From JAXMBN01 sp046349875 (lineage in GTDB: Bacteria; Planctomycetota; Planctomycetia; Pirellulales; Pirellulaceae): a DNA stretch of 64,000 bases. The notes under the pieces are model-generated. The model saw nothing but the letters and a program-made list of their open reading frames with translations. It ran no database searches and was not told where the DNA came from. Shown here one piece after another: positions 9,177 through 17,556 of the stretch; the stretch's first letter is position 1; every line of letters begins with the position of its first letter. The stretch spans positions 62,001-126,000 of the forward strand of contig JAXMBN010000010.1 of the NCBI GenBank assembly GCA_046349875.1, written 5' to 3'. The position numbers and the translations under genes were made by a program.

Positions 9177-10409
9177 CTACTCGGTAAAGCAGGCGCGGCA
9201 GGATCGTTGGCCACGACTCCAGGCGATGTTGCGGTTCTTGGCTTCCTTCTGCAGGTTTACTGGTTTGCCCGCAGCGTAACACTTCCCAAAGTACTTGGAA
9301 AAATCCCACACCAAGTCACACCACATCGAACCTTCAATTCCAATTCGCTCAAGAATCGGTTGAAGGTCATCGGGTATCTTGCCACGTTTGTCTGGGCGTT
9401 TTTGACGACCCGTCCAATCGAGTAACGTCGAGTACTCGGCAAGCGTCATCGACAAGAAGCCCTTATCGCTGGCTCGTGTTCCTCCATGATGTGGCTTGGG
9501 ACCTACGACATCATGTTCGTTGAGTTGTAGCGGCGCAGCCAAGCATCTGAGCCTTAGGCGTGAAGCGTTGGCTTTTGCTTTTGGCTCGTTGTTTTCTTTT
9601 GGATTTTTTTCGTTTTCTGAACGGAAGTCGCTTAGACACTTTTGTAATCGAGCAACTTCTTCTTTGTCGCGACACCCGCTTAGCCAACTTGATCTGCTGC
9701 AGAATCGATTTCTCCATCCCCGATCCTCGAAGGTTCCAATGCAATCGCTGCTGCACGATTCTTTTAGAACCCTTTTGTGCCTTGATGCGATCATAGGCCG
9801 AGGTAAAGGTGGATGCCTCAGGAGTTTTTGCCATGGCGGCTCGCACGGGATTCAGATCGACATACATCGCATATGCCAAGAGTCCCGCTTCGTCGACAAT
9901 CTTCTGAGCTTTAAAGCGTCCTTCCCAGAAGCGGCCTGTGCACTTGTCTTCAATGTTGGCTTTGCGAGCAATAGGCTCCGATACTGCTCGCATGAACCAA
10001 GAAATACTCGATAATCGCTTGCGAAGTTCCAGCATTCGCTTGGCATCGGCCATCTCTTTAGCGATCTGCTGTTGCGTTGGTTCACCTAGGCAATCATCTA
10101 ATCTTTTCCAGGGAAAAGCCTCGGCCAACGCTTAGCGACATCTTCATCCGACCACAGTTTTACGATGTCCGGCCGGGTTCGCAGGATCGAATGAACGTGA
10201 TTCGACATGACGGCATAGTCGACATCGACGCCGAGCCCAGATGCCTAACAACTCAATACAAGCCGAATCCAGCCACGCCGGTGTTCGAAATCCTTTCCCG
10301 ACGCCTCATCTTTGCCAGCGAGAAACGCTCTTCGCACACATCGCTGGACGCAATGAGCGATGGCGACTTCCTCTTGCCCAAACACCGATTCCCGCTTTGG
10401 TCGCGCCAT
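9177..10409 (-). pseudogene. Broken REP-associated tyrosine transposase (RAYT, Y1_Tnp/IS200-like)
   Basis: Reading from ATG 10409 on the - strand gives MARPKRESVFGQEEV, then an in-frame TAG after VLSC, then in the same frame the conserved YAVMSNHVHSILRTRPDIV, the HUH-type histidine motif of Y1 transposases. The frame shifts near FPWKRLDDCLGEP (about 10100-10130) and continues as AYAMYVDLNPVRAAMA, the usual C-terminal landmark. A further shift near 9700 leads to the tail ending at TAG 9177 (DFSKYFGKCYAAGKP). So there is one stop and at least two frameshifts, and no full product is possible. The relic is framed on both sides by inverted pairs of REP-like hairpins, which is how RAYT genes normally occur. 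It lies between unrelated chromosomal genes. Confidence 0.85.
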
Positions 10410-10451
10410 GATTCAACTCCTCCGTTGAATCCTAGCGCAGCAACGTCCAAA

Positions 10452-10513
10452 GTCAACAGTAGGTGGCTGACACCTTGTGTGTTGGGCGTCAACAGTAGGT
10501 GGATGGCACCTTG
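10452..10513. repeat. Right pair of 26-bp REP-like repeats
   Basis: Two 26-bp copies at 10452-10477 and 10488-10513, in the opposite orientation to the left pair. The inner copies at both ends share loop TCAGC and the outer copies share CCATC, so the two ends mirror each other over about 60 bp. Read on the + strand, GTAG directly precedes the hairpin (CAACAGTAGGTGGCTGACAC), which fits the REP-element signature. The outer copy ends 4 bp before the stop codon of the neighbouring zinc-ribbon gene. Confidence 0.82.
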
Positions 10514-10517
10514 TGGA

Positions 10518-11453
10518 CTAGGGAGGCGTGGGAGAAGAGAATGCGGCGCCCATGCCGACGAAGACGCCGACTTCGATTGCGGAAAGAAGGACGGCAATGC
10601 CAGCACAGATTGCAAAGCCAACGCCTGGATGCATCTTTACTTTGAAGTAGTTTCGAACATTAGTTTGGTAGAGATAAGACATCACTCCGATCGCAAAGAG
10701 TAGTGCCGATACGTTGCGGCCTGCAACGCGCGATGTCATTGAGCCCTCGATGGCCATGATGACAAACCAAACGACTTTATCAATGACGTTGTAGGTATAC
10801 ATGGTCGCGCTGACCCACCATGCCCAACGCTGTGGGATTACCAAGGATGCTGCGATGAAAGCGTATAGCGATGCAATGAAAAACACCAAGACCACGATGA
10901 AGGCGTACATCGTGCGAATCAACGGTAACTGTTCTTCGAGTTGCCCAATGGCCCCACCCATGACGATGAGAATGATTCCCAAGACTCCAAGGCCTGCAGC
11001 TATCAACCCATTGATCACACACAAAATGATGAGACCTTTAGGCGTGCTCTGACTGGTCGCAGCCTGTGCATTTGCGTCATACGAGAGGTCTTTATCCTTG
11101 GCGATGTAGGCCTTGAGAAACGATCCATCGTTGCTGGCTTTTTCGGGCTTGGCGATCGGAGCTGACTTGGTCTTCCAGTCTTCATCGGTGAGTTCATCGA
11201 ACAGCGAATTCATGTTCGATGCCTGCGTCGAGGCAGGTGTTGGTCGAGCACTCGCAGGACGTTGGGCGGCTGGGCGAGGCTGATTGGCCGTCGCTGCAGT
11301 TGCTTGTGTTGTTGCAGGTTGTGCAGAAGTCGCTGAAGACGACGCAGGAATGCGTACAACGGTTCCACACTTGCACTTGGCTTGCTTGCCCGCACTTTCA
11401 TCAGGTACGCGTAGCGTGGTTTTGCACGATGGGCATTGGAATTGGATCGGCAT
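10518..11453 (-). CDS. Zinc-ribbon membrane protein of unknown function
   Basis: 311 residues. The N-terminus is a zinc-ribbon-like module, CPSC at residues 8-11 and CKC around 28-30, so the second knuckle is CxC rather than CxxC. It is followed by an Ala/Thr/Pro-rich linker to about residue 90, then LFDELTDEDWKTK and a charged stretch. The C-terminal half has four hydrophobic segments (for example LIILCVINGLIAAGLGVLGIIL and AFIVVLVFFIASLYAFIAASLVI). The same layout is found in the protein at 54056-55321. The ABC ATPase gene begins further upstream on the same strand. The stop codon lies 4 bp from the end of a REP-like repeat, so the last residues (SSPTPP) may have been altered by insertion. 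Confidence 0.75.
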   Translation of the reverse strand: MPIQFQCPSCKTTLRVPDESAGKQAKCKCGTVVRIPASSSATSAQPATTQATAATANQPRPAAQRPASARPTPASTQASNMNSLFDELTDEDWKTKSAPIAKPEKASNDGSFLKAYIAKDKDLSYDANAQAATSQSTPKGLIILCVINGLIAAGLGVLGIILIVMGGAIGQLEEQLPLIRTMYAFIVVLVFFIASLYAFIAASLVIPQRWAWWVSATMYTYNVIDKVVWFVIMAIEGSMTSRVAGRNVSALLFAIGVMSYLYQTNVRNYFKVKMHPGVGFAICAGIAVLLSAIEVGVFVGMGAAFSSPTPP

Positions 11454-11488
11454 CGTTCAGCAAAGCTTTCCATTCACCAAAACTGGAA

Positions 11489-12256
11489 CTAAGCGTTGGC
11501 CTTGGAAGTCGGTGTTTCTTCCTCTTCTTGCCAAGACTGAGCTTTATGCACGATCTCGGCTGCCAACATATGATCGGTTGTATCGCAAATAATCTTACCA
11601 TCTCGAAGGACGATATTGCGTTTGGCATTCTTCGCAACGGCGAGATCGTGGGTCACTAAGATCACGGTCAGATTGTGTGTTGCGTTGAGCTCGCGAAACA
11701 GCTCGATCACTTCCTTGCTCGTCTTGGAATCGAGGTTTCCTGTGGGTTCGTCACCCATCAAAATCGATGGCGAGGTAGCAAGGGCTCGCGCGATCGCAAC
11801 CCGTTGCTGTTGTCCACCCGAGAGTTGCCCTGGATGATGGTCCAATCGATCTCCAAGCTTTACAAGATTGAGCAATTCGGCAGCTCGGTCTCGACGGGCT
11901 TTGGCGGACATGGGAGGACCGTATAGCAACGGAAGCTCCACATTCTCAATGGCCGATGTTCTTGCGAGGAGATTGAAGTTCTGGAACACGAATCCGATTT
12001 GGCGATTGCGTATGCGAGCTCGCTGTTCGCGGGTCATGGTGACGACTTCTTGGCCGTCGAGTTTATAGCTACCGGATGTCGGGCGATCCAAACATCCCAG
12101 CGTATTCATCAGCGTCGATTTGCCCGAACCGCTTGGGCCAATCAAGGCAACCGACTCACCTCGAGCGATATCTAAGGTTGCATCGCGAAGAGCTGCGACT
12201 TGGACTTCGCCAAGATCGTAGATTTTTGAAACCTGTCGAAGCTCGATAAGTGGCAT
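11489..12256 (-). CDS. ABC transporter ATP-binding protein (MacB/LolD type)
   Basis: 255 residues from ATG 12256. Walker A GPSGSGKST (about 39-47), Q-loop in GFVFQNFNLL, signature LSGGQQQR, Walker B ILMGDEPTGNLDS and H-loop VTHD are all intact. The order and the text after Walker A (LMNTLGCLDRPTSG) fit the LolD/MacB/FtsE class, which powers lipoprotein release or peptide/macrolide export through an FtsX-like permease. No permease gene lies within several kilobases on either side, so its partner must be encoded elsewhere. The tail after about residue 235 is an acidic extension (EEEETPTSKANA). The zinc-ribbon membrane protein starts 35 bp after its stop and might be co-transcribed. Confidence 0.93.
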   Translation of the reverse strand: MPLIELRQVSKIYDLGEVQVAALRDATLDIARGESVALIGPSGSGKSTLMNTLGCLDRPTSGSYKLDGQEVVTMTREQRARIRNRQIGFVFQNFNLLARTSAIENVELPLLYGPPMSAKARRDRAAELLNLVKLGDRLDHHPGQLSGGQQQRVAIARALATSPSILMGDEPTGNLDSKTSKEVIELFRELNATHNLTVILVTHDLAVAKNAKRNIVLRDGKIICDTTDHMLAAEIVHKAQSWQEEEETPTSKANA

Positions 12257-12360
12257 GGGGAGAATCCTCGGAAAAGTTGCGGTATTACTATCCTAAGCGA
12301 CTTCGCCACGAATGCTATTTTCTTATCAAAAACTCGGGAAGACTCTGCCAAGATTCCACA

Positions 12361-12391
12361 AAAAAAGGCGAGGAGCATGCTCCTCGCCTTT
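12361..12391 (-). terminator. Rho-independent terminator after rpsI
   Basis: A perfect 28-bp palindrome at 12364-12391 (arms GGCGAGGAGCA/TGCTCCTCGCC plus A/T ends) lies 25 bp past the rpsI stop. On the - strand it is followed by a run of T residues (complement of 12361-12366), giving a classical terminator for the rplM-rpsI transcript. Confidence 0.9.
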
Positions 12392-12416
12392 GTTGTAAAC
12401 CATATGGGAACCAAGC

Positions 12417-12830
12417 TTAACGCTTGGAGAACTGGACACCGCGGCGTGCACCACGGAGACCGTACTTCTTGCGTTCCTTCATTCGGGAATCGCGAGTCAA
12501 ATACCCGTCATCACGAAGAGGTTGGAAGTGTTCTTCGTTGTAGCTGCAGAGAGCACGAGCAAGGCCCATGCGGACCGCACCGGCTTGGCCCATTGTTCCG
12601 CCGCCCTTGACGCGGATGAATACATCGACCGCTTCACGTTGATTCACATGATCGAGCGTATCGAGAACTTGACGACGTTCTTTGTCGCATACGAAGTACT
12701 CTTCGAATGGCCGGCCATTCACTTTGATTTGACCCTTGCCAGCACGAACGCGTACGCGAGCGATGCTGGTCTTACGACGTCCAGTGCCAAGGGAATCGCC
12801 ACTAACTTTGTCTTTTTTGACCGCAACCAT
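12417..12830 (-). CDS. rpsI: 30S ribosomal protein S9
   Basis: 137 residues from ATG 12830. S9 is a small-subunit protein whose C-terminal tail reaches the P site. The family signature is clear: GTGRRKTSIARVRVRAGKG near the N-terminus, VKGGGTMGQAGAVRMGLARAL in the middle, and the basic C-terminal KKYGLRGARRGVQFSKR ending in the conserved Lys-Arg. Length is normal. It follows rplM by 48 bp, the usual L13-S9 pair, and is closed by a strong terminator. Confidence 0.98.
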   Translation of the reverse strand: MVAVKKDKVSGDSLGTGRRKTSIARVRVRAGKGQIKVNGRPFEEYFVCDKERRQVLDTLDHVNQREAVDVFIRVKGGGTMGQAGAVRMGLARALCSYNEEHFQPLRDDGYLTRDSRMKERKKYGLRGARRGVQFSKR

Positions 12831-12878
12831 GTCTCAATCAAATCCGAATATTCAATAATGGTTTAGTGAAATAGGCTA

Positions 12879-13322
12879 CTACTTGCCAAGCTCGATGGCC
12901 TCAGGCTTTTGAGCTTGATGAGGATGTTCTGGGCCCGCATAAACCTTGAGTTTGTCGAGCATATGACGGCCAAGAGCGTTCTTTGGAAGCATGCGCTTCA
13001 CGGCCATGTAGATCAGGTCCGTTGGGCGTCGCTCGAATCGCTCTTCATACGATTCCATCTTCTGGCGAGGATAACCGTTGTACCAAGTGTAATGGCGAAC
13101 AGCCATCTTGTTGCCGGTCATCACGATCTTCTCGGCGTTGGTGACAACGACGTAATCGCCAGTATCTACGTGCGGTGTGTAGGTGGGACGATGCTTGCCC
13201 ATCAGAATCATCGCGATATCGCTGGCGATACGACCCAAAACACAATCCGTTGCGTCAACCACAAACCACTTCTTCTCCAGCTCATCCGCTTTCGCCATGA
13301 AGGATTTCTGGGTAGCTACCAT
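12879..13322 (-). CDS. rplM: 50S ribosomal protein L13
   Basis: 147 residues from ATG 13322. An upstream in-frame start at 13379 would add 19 residues not found in L13. AGGAG lies about nine bases before ATG 13322 (TGCTCGGTA between), supporting this start. Family landmarks: WFVVDATDCVLGRIASDIAM, GKHRPTYTPHVDTGDYVVV, and the C-terminal MLPKNALGRHMLDKLKVYAG. L13 is an early assembly protein of the large subunit. First gene of the L13-S9 operon; the 200 bp upstream up to the helicase stop must hold its promoter, but I see only weak -10/-35 candidates. Confidence 0.97.
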   Translation of the reverse strand: MVATQKSFMAKADELEKKWFVVDATDCVLGRIASDIAMILMGKHRPTYTPHVDTGDYVVVTNAEKIVMTGNKMAVRHYTWYNGYPRQKMESYEERFERRPTDLIYMAVKRMLPKNALGRHMLDKLKVYAGPEHPHQAQKPEAIELGK

Positions 13323-13524
13323 TACCGAGCACTCCTGCCCAGTCGAATCCGATCGACACAAAACTGGGCCAATGAACAACTTAAGGAAACAAACGAGGTG
13401 GAACCTCCGATGAGATTCCGCCGCAATTGGGGATCGAGCCGAATCGTTGGACTCGATGCGAAACGCAATAATCTAGTGGCCGTCGTCGACTCACGCAAGC
13501 CGAAATAAGCCATCCTTTCGCGAA

Positions 13525-15096
13525 CTATCGGCTAGTTCGTTTCTTGCCGGAAAAGGAGGAAGAGTCACCCTTCTTTGCGTGGGGCTTCTTGCCAGGTGTC
13601 TGCGTCGGAGGATGCGAACCACCTTTGATAGCCATTCTCTCTCGTTTTCCTAGTCTTCCCTTCTTCTTTCCTGCGAATCCACCCGTCTTGGCACCCGGTT
13701 TCGCCCCCGATTTCGAGTAGGGGCTTTCCGAGCCGGCGTCACGGGGTCTGTCCCCACCGTCTTTGGGCCGAACGCGTTTGGTTTGCGAGGAGGTTCGATT
13801 TCGCTCGCGGTCGTGACCGCCACTCGATCCTGATCCACCTGAATCGCTTGGGCGAGATCGACCGCCACTTTTTCCTTGCGATGATCGCGGTGGGTCTCCT
13901 TGTGGGGCAACTTCGCGAAACACAGGGAGTTTCCGACGCAGCTTTACTTCGATGCTCTTGAGTTGCTTGAATTCATCGGGGCTGCAAAAGGAAATCGCCA
14001 TGCCGCTCGCACCTGCTCGTCCAGTACGGCCGATGCGATGGATGTAGGTGTCCGCTTCAGCGGGCATGTCAAAGTTGAATACGTGGGTCACTGCATCGAC
14101 ATCGATACCCCGAGCTGCAATATCGGTGGCAATCAAGATCGGAGGGTTCTTCCATTTGAATGCATCAAGAATGCGTTGTCGCTTGTTTTGGCTCTTATTG
14201 CTATGAATTGCATCCGCTTTGATTTGGGCCGCAAAAAGCTGCTTTGCTATGCGATCGGCTCCCCACTTCGTCTTCGTGAAAACGATAGCGCGAGCTGGCT
14301 TCAATTCTTGAATCAGTTCAATGAGAAGATCGGTTTTTTGACGCTGTGGAACCATGCATACATGTTGATCCACGAGTTCGGTGGTTTTTCGAACGGGCTC
14401 AATCTTGATTTCGATCGGATTTCGAATGACGTCGGATGCGAGTTCAATGATTTCCTGAGGCATTGTTGCAGAGAACAGTAGCGTCTGCCGTTGGCTCGGA
14501 ATGTGGGGGATAATCTTGCGAACTGCAGGTAAAAAGCCCATGTCCAGCATCCGGTCAGCTTCATCAAGCACAAGGCATTGCACTTGTTGCAGCGATACAA
14601 AGCCTTGACCCATGAGATCGAGCAAACGGCCTGGAGTGGCAACGAGAACATCCAATCCGTTGCGGATCGCTTTCTCTTGCGGAACCTGGCTGACTCCACC
14701 ATAGACTGCTCCCACGCGAAGTGGGGTAAACCGTCCGTAGCTATCGAAGCTTTCTTTGATTTGGAGCGCCAATTCGCGAGTGCTGGCGAGGACCGGGACC
14801 CGAATGTTGCGTCCCGAGCCTTTACTCGGATTGCCGCTGGCAATCAGTCGATGCAAGCTCGGCAATGCGAATGCAGCAGTCTTTCCAGTACCCGTTTGGG
14901 CACAGCCAATCACGTCGCGGCCTTCGATAATGGGTTGGATTGCCTGCTGTTGGATGGGGGTCGCTTCCGTGTACCCTTCCATCAAAATGGCTCGTAAGAT
15001 GGGTTCGGCCAATCCAAATTTGGCGAAGGGAATGGTGTCAGCGATCGGGACAGAGGTTTGCGAGAGGGCGATCGGCGCGTGTTCTTGATTCGTCAT
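13525..15096 (-). CDS. DEAD-box ATP-dependent RNA helicase (RhlE-like)
   Basis: 523 residues. Q motif (FAKFGLAEPILRAI...TPIQQQAI), motif I AQTGTGKT, motif II DEAD in VLDEADRMLDMGF, motif III SAT, and motif VI HRIGRTGRAG are all present, so it should be an active RNA-dependent ATPase acting in RNA decay or ribosome assembly. From about residue 385 the protein becomes a low-complexity basic tail rich in Gly, Ser, Arg and Lys (RSSQGKSGGRSRPSDSGGSG to FSGKKRTSR), typical of RhlE/CsdA-like enzymes and useful for unspecific RNA binding. The upstream region has a hairpin (15172-15192) that could fold in the mRNA leader. Confidence 0.95.
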   Translation of the reverse strand: MTNQEHAPIALSQTSVPIADTIPFAKFGLAEPILRAILMEGYTEATPIQQQAIQPIIEGRDVIGCAQTGTGKTAAFALPSLHRLIASGNPSKGSGRNIRVPVLASTRELALQIKESFDSYGRFTPLRVGAVYGGVSQVPQEKAIRNGLDVLVATPGRLLDLMGQGFVSLQQVQCLVLDEADRMLDMGFLPAVRKIIPHIPSQRQTLLFSATMPQEIIELASDVIRNPIEIKIEPVRKTTELVDQHVCMVPQRQKTDLLIELIQELKPARAIVFTKTKWGADRIAKQLFAAQIKADAIHSNKSQNKRQRILDAFKWKNPPILIATDIAARGIDVDAVTHVFNFDMPAEADTYIHRIGRTGRAGASGMAISFCSPDEFKQLKSIEVKLRRKLPVFREVAPQGDPPRSSQGKSGGRSRPSDSGGSGSSGGHDRERNRTSSQTKRVRPKDGGDRPRDAGSESPYSKSGAKPGAKTGGFAGKKKGRLGKRERMAIKGGSHPPTQTPGKKPHAKKGDSSSFSGKKRTSR

Positions 15097-15171
15097 ACAA
15101 ATTCCTGAGGCTCAATGCCAAATCCGATTGGTGCGAAGAACGGTTCACGCACAGAATCAGGGGGATTCGGC

Positions 15172-15192
15172 AGCCGCATTAGCGATGCGGCT
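15172..15192. repeat. Hairpin in the leader of the helicase gene
   Basis: AGCCGCAT and ATGCGGCT enclose a 5-nt loop, 76 bp upstream of the helicase start. There is no T run, so it is not an obvious terminator; it may be an mRNA leader structure. The rest of the 372-bp divergent gap holds one palindrome (15336-15351) and otherwise nothing recognisable. Confidence 0.45.
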
Positions 15193-15335
15193 TGGTGGCG
15201 ACCCCAGATTATGTTGACCACTTGAGAGGGCACCCGAGAAAGTCACAACCGAAAATCTCAGATAGTCGGGATCGAATCCCCTATTTTATCACAAGGAACG
15301 ACAGTCGATAGAGCTAATCGCTTGGCAATACGGGG

Positions 15336-15351
15336 AAAGGACCGGTCCTTT
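15336..15351. promoter_or_regulatory. 16-bp perfect palindrome, possible operator
   Basis: AAAGGACCGGTCCTTT is an uninterrupted 16-bp palindrome without a loop, more like a dimeric repressor site than an RNA hairpin. It lies between the divergent helicase (-) and SDR (+) genes, 118 bp before the SDR start. No regulator gene is adjacent. Confidence 0.4.
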
Positions 15352-15468
15352 GCCAGTTTTCGTAATTCATTGCCAGCTTTGGCATGTGAAGATGCGGGAC
15401 CCATTGCGGGAATTGGCGATTTCCACCATTCTCATGAACACTTCGATCGATTTTAGAGGGAGCATTTC

Positions 15469-16281
15469 ATGGGATTCGACTTGTTTGATTTGTCCAATGA
15501 CGTGGCGGTCGTGATTGGTGGAACTGGTGGGCTCGGTGGTGCCATGGCGGATGCTTTGGCGGCAGCAGGCGCAAAAGTGGCGGTGATTGGAAGAAGTGCG
15601 GAACGCGGAGCCGAGCGCGTTCGCGCGATCGAAGCAGCGGGTGGGCAAGCCTTTTTTCAATCGGCAGATGCTCTCCGCCGAGAATCGCTTGAAGAAGCAT
15701 GTCATGCGATCGAACAAAAATGGGGTGGAGCAACCATTCTGGTCAATGCCGCAGGAGGTAACCGTCCCGACGCAACGCTGCCTCCTGGGAGCGACTTCTG
15801 CAAATTGCCACTCGATGCATGGCAAGGTGTCTTCGATCTCAATCTGGTGGGTGGAGTCCTCCTCCCCAGCCAAGTCTTCGGGGCCGGCATGGTACAGCGC
15901 AAGGCTGGGAGCATTATCAATATTGCTTCTATGTCGGGAATGATTCCATTGTCACGGGTCGTTGCCTACTCCGCAGCGAAAGCAGCCGTGATAAACTTGA
16001 CCCAATTCTTGGCAAGGGAATGGGCCACACAGGGTGTGCGTGTGAATGCAATCAGCCCAGGTTTTTTTCCTGCCGAGCAAAATCGAGCGTTGCTATACAA
16101 TCCGGATGGAAGTCTTTCACCGCGAGGATCGCAGATCATTGGACACACTCCGATGGCGCGATTTGGTAAAGCAGAAGAACTGTCAGGCGCTGTTGTTTGG
16201 TTGGCTTCCTCCAAAGCTGCATCGTTTGTGACCGGTCAAAACATCGTCGTCGATGGAGGATTTTCTTCAGTGACCATCTAA
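15469..16281 (+). CDS. SDR family oxidoreductase, probable D-mannonate/fructuronate oxidoreductase type
   Basis: 270 residues from ATG 15469, preceded by GAGGGAG. Rossmann motif GGTGGLGGAMA (about 19-29), NAAGGN, active-site Ser (INIASMSGMIP), YSAAK catalytic Tyr/Lys and C-terminal VTGQNIVVDGGFSS identify a classical SDR. The long loop after NAAGGNRPDATLPPGSDF and the family context are like SDR-type D-mannonate oxidoreductases that interconvert fructuronate and mannonate. The next gene, a PfkB kinase resembling 2-keto-3-deoxygluconate kinase, supports a role in hexuronate breakdown. A gluconate 5-dehydrogenase-like activity is the main alternative. Confidence 0.88.
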   Translation: MGFDLFDLSNDVAVVIGGTGGLGGAMADALAAAGAKVAVIGRSAERGAERVRAIEAAGGQAFFQSADALRRESLEEACHAIEQKWGGATILVNAAGGNRPDATLPPGSDFCKLPLDAWQGVFDLNLVGGVLLPSQVFGAGMVQRKAGSIINIASMSGMIPLSRVVAYSAAKAAVINLTQFLAREWATQGVRVNAISPGFFPAEQNRALLYNPDGSLSPRGSQIIGHTPMARFGKAEELSGAVVWLASSKAASFVTGQNIVVDGGFSSVTI

Positions 16282-16381
16282 CCGAAGGTCATTGAATCAT
16301 CCGACTCGCGATGCTTCCTTTCAGCGGCTTGATGCTGCTACATCACAATCCTTTTTCATTTGAATGGAACGAGTTTAGTAA

Positions 16382-17464
16382 ATGGCACAGATTCAACTTC
16401 GGACGGATGCAACCGACTTGGATTTTCTTTCGTTGGGTGCTTTGGTACATCGATTAGATCCAGGCATCATTCCTTTCCGTAAGGCTCGATCGTTCGAGAT
16501 CCATGTGTCGGGTGGCGAATACAACGTTGCTGCCAACCTAGCCGATTGCTTTGGATTGCGCACGGGTATCGCAACAGCCATGGTCAACTATGGTATCGGT
16601 GAACTCGTTCAAGGTCGCGTTCGTGAAATGGGTGTCCAGCCTTTCTATAAGTGGTTCGAACACGATGGTGTGCGCGGACCCAATATCGCTACGGTTTACA
16701 GCGATCGCGGGCAAGGTGTTCGTCCTCCCGTCGTGTTTTACAATCGCGCCAACGAAGCCGGTGCGATGTTGAAACCAGGCGATTTCGATTGGAAAGCTAT
16801 TTTTGGTGCCGGTGCCAAGTGGTTCCATTCCGGTGGTATCTTTGCAGCACTTTCTCCAACCACTTCCGAATTGATCGTGGAAGGAATGCAAGCAGCCAAG
16901 GCGAGCGGCGCGGTTACTTCGTTCGATTTGAACTACCGAGCCAAGCTTTGGAAGACGATTGGCGGCGAAGCCAAAGGCCAAGAGATGATTGGCAAGATCG
17001 TCAAGAACGTTGACGCCCTGATTGGTAACGAAGAAGACCTCCAAAAGGGGTTGGGAATCGAAGGGCAAGATGTGGAGCACAAATCGGATCTCGATCCGGA
17101 TTCGTTTTTCAAGATGATCGAACGAGCCGTTGATAAGTTCCCCAATGTGAAGATCGTTGCCACGACGCTACGCGAAGTGCATTCCACCAATCGCCATGAA
17201 TGGGCGGCCGTTCTGTGGTATGATGGAAAGCGTTACGTCAGCCCAACTTGTTCGCTCGACGTCGTCTGCCGCATCGGTGGTGGTGACGGTTTTGCAGCAG
17301 GCTTGATCTATGGATTGATGACAGGACGCAGCCCTGAAGAAGCGTTGCGTCTTGGCTGGGCTCACGGCGCCTTGTTGACGACATTCCCAGGCGACGTCAC
17401 GATGGCCAGGCTTCCTGAAGTGGAAGCCATGGCTAAAGGTGGCTCGGCTCGCGTTCAACGCTAA
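16382..17464 (+). CDS. PfkB family sugar kinase, probable 2-keto-3-deoxygluconate kinase
   Basis: 360 residues from ATG 16382. PfkB landmarks: the N-terminal sugar-binding GGEYNVAANLADCFGL (about 43-58) and the C-terminal anion-hole/catalytic GGGDGFAAGLIYGL (catalytic Asp in GGD). The long insert and FDLNYRAKLW (the DxNxR-type motif) fit KDG kinases. It would phosphorylate KDG to KDPG, the step after mannonate dehydration. It follows the SDR gene by 100 bp and ends at a strong terminator, so the two may form a short operon; no mannonate dehydratase or KDPG aldolase is in view. Confidence 0.87.
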   Translation: MAQIQLRTDATDLDFLSLGALVHRLDPGIIPFRKARSFEIHVSGGEYNVAANLADCFGLRTGIATAMVNYGIGELVQGRVREMGVQPFYKWFEHDGVRGPNIATVYSDRGQGVRPPVVFYNRANEAGAMLKPGDFDWKAIFGAGAKWFHSGGIFAALSPTTSELIVEGMQAAKASGAVTSFDLNYRAKLWKTIGGEAKGQEMIGKIVKNVDALIGNEEDLQKGLGIEGQDVEHKSDLDPDSFFKMIERAVDKFPNVKIVATTLREVHSTNRHEWAAVLWYDGKRYVSPTCSLDVVCRIGGGDGFAAGLIYGLMTGRSPEEALRLGWAHGALLTTFPGDVTMARLPEVEAMAKGGSARVQR

Positions 17465-17494
17465 ATTCAGTTGAGTGCAATATCGCAATAGGAC

Positions 17495-17533
17495 CACAGC
17501 GTTGATCTCGCATCAACGCTGTGTTGTTTTTTT
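17495..17533 (+). terminator. Rho-independent terminator after the PfkB kinase gene
   Basis: A 12-bp perfect stem (CACAGCGTTGAT at 17495-17506, ATCAACGCTGTG at 17512-17523) with a 5-nt loop CTCGC is followed by TTG and seven T residues (17527-17533). It sits 30 bp past the kinase stop and 24 bp before the next start, separating the two transcripts. Confidence 0.92.
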
Positions 17534-17556
17534 CTTCTTCCGAAAGTCTTCTATCC

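Noticed and set aside
10077..10703. Open frame on the + strand (208 codons)
   Set aside because: Runs across the transposase relic, the right repeats and the end of another gene; no family resemblance.
15260..15290. tRNA T-arm-like text (GATCGAATCCCC)
   Set aside because: No matching acceptor stem, D-arm or anticodon arm in the 70 bases on either side.
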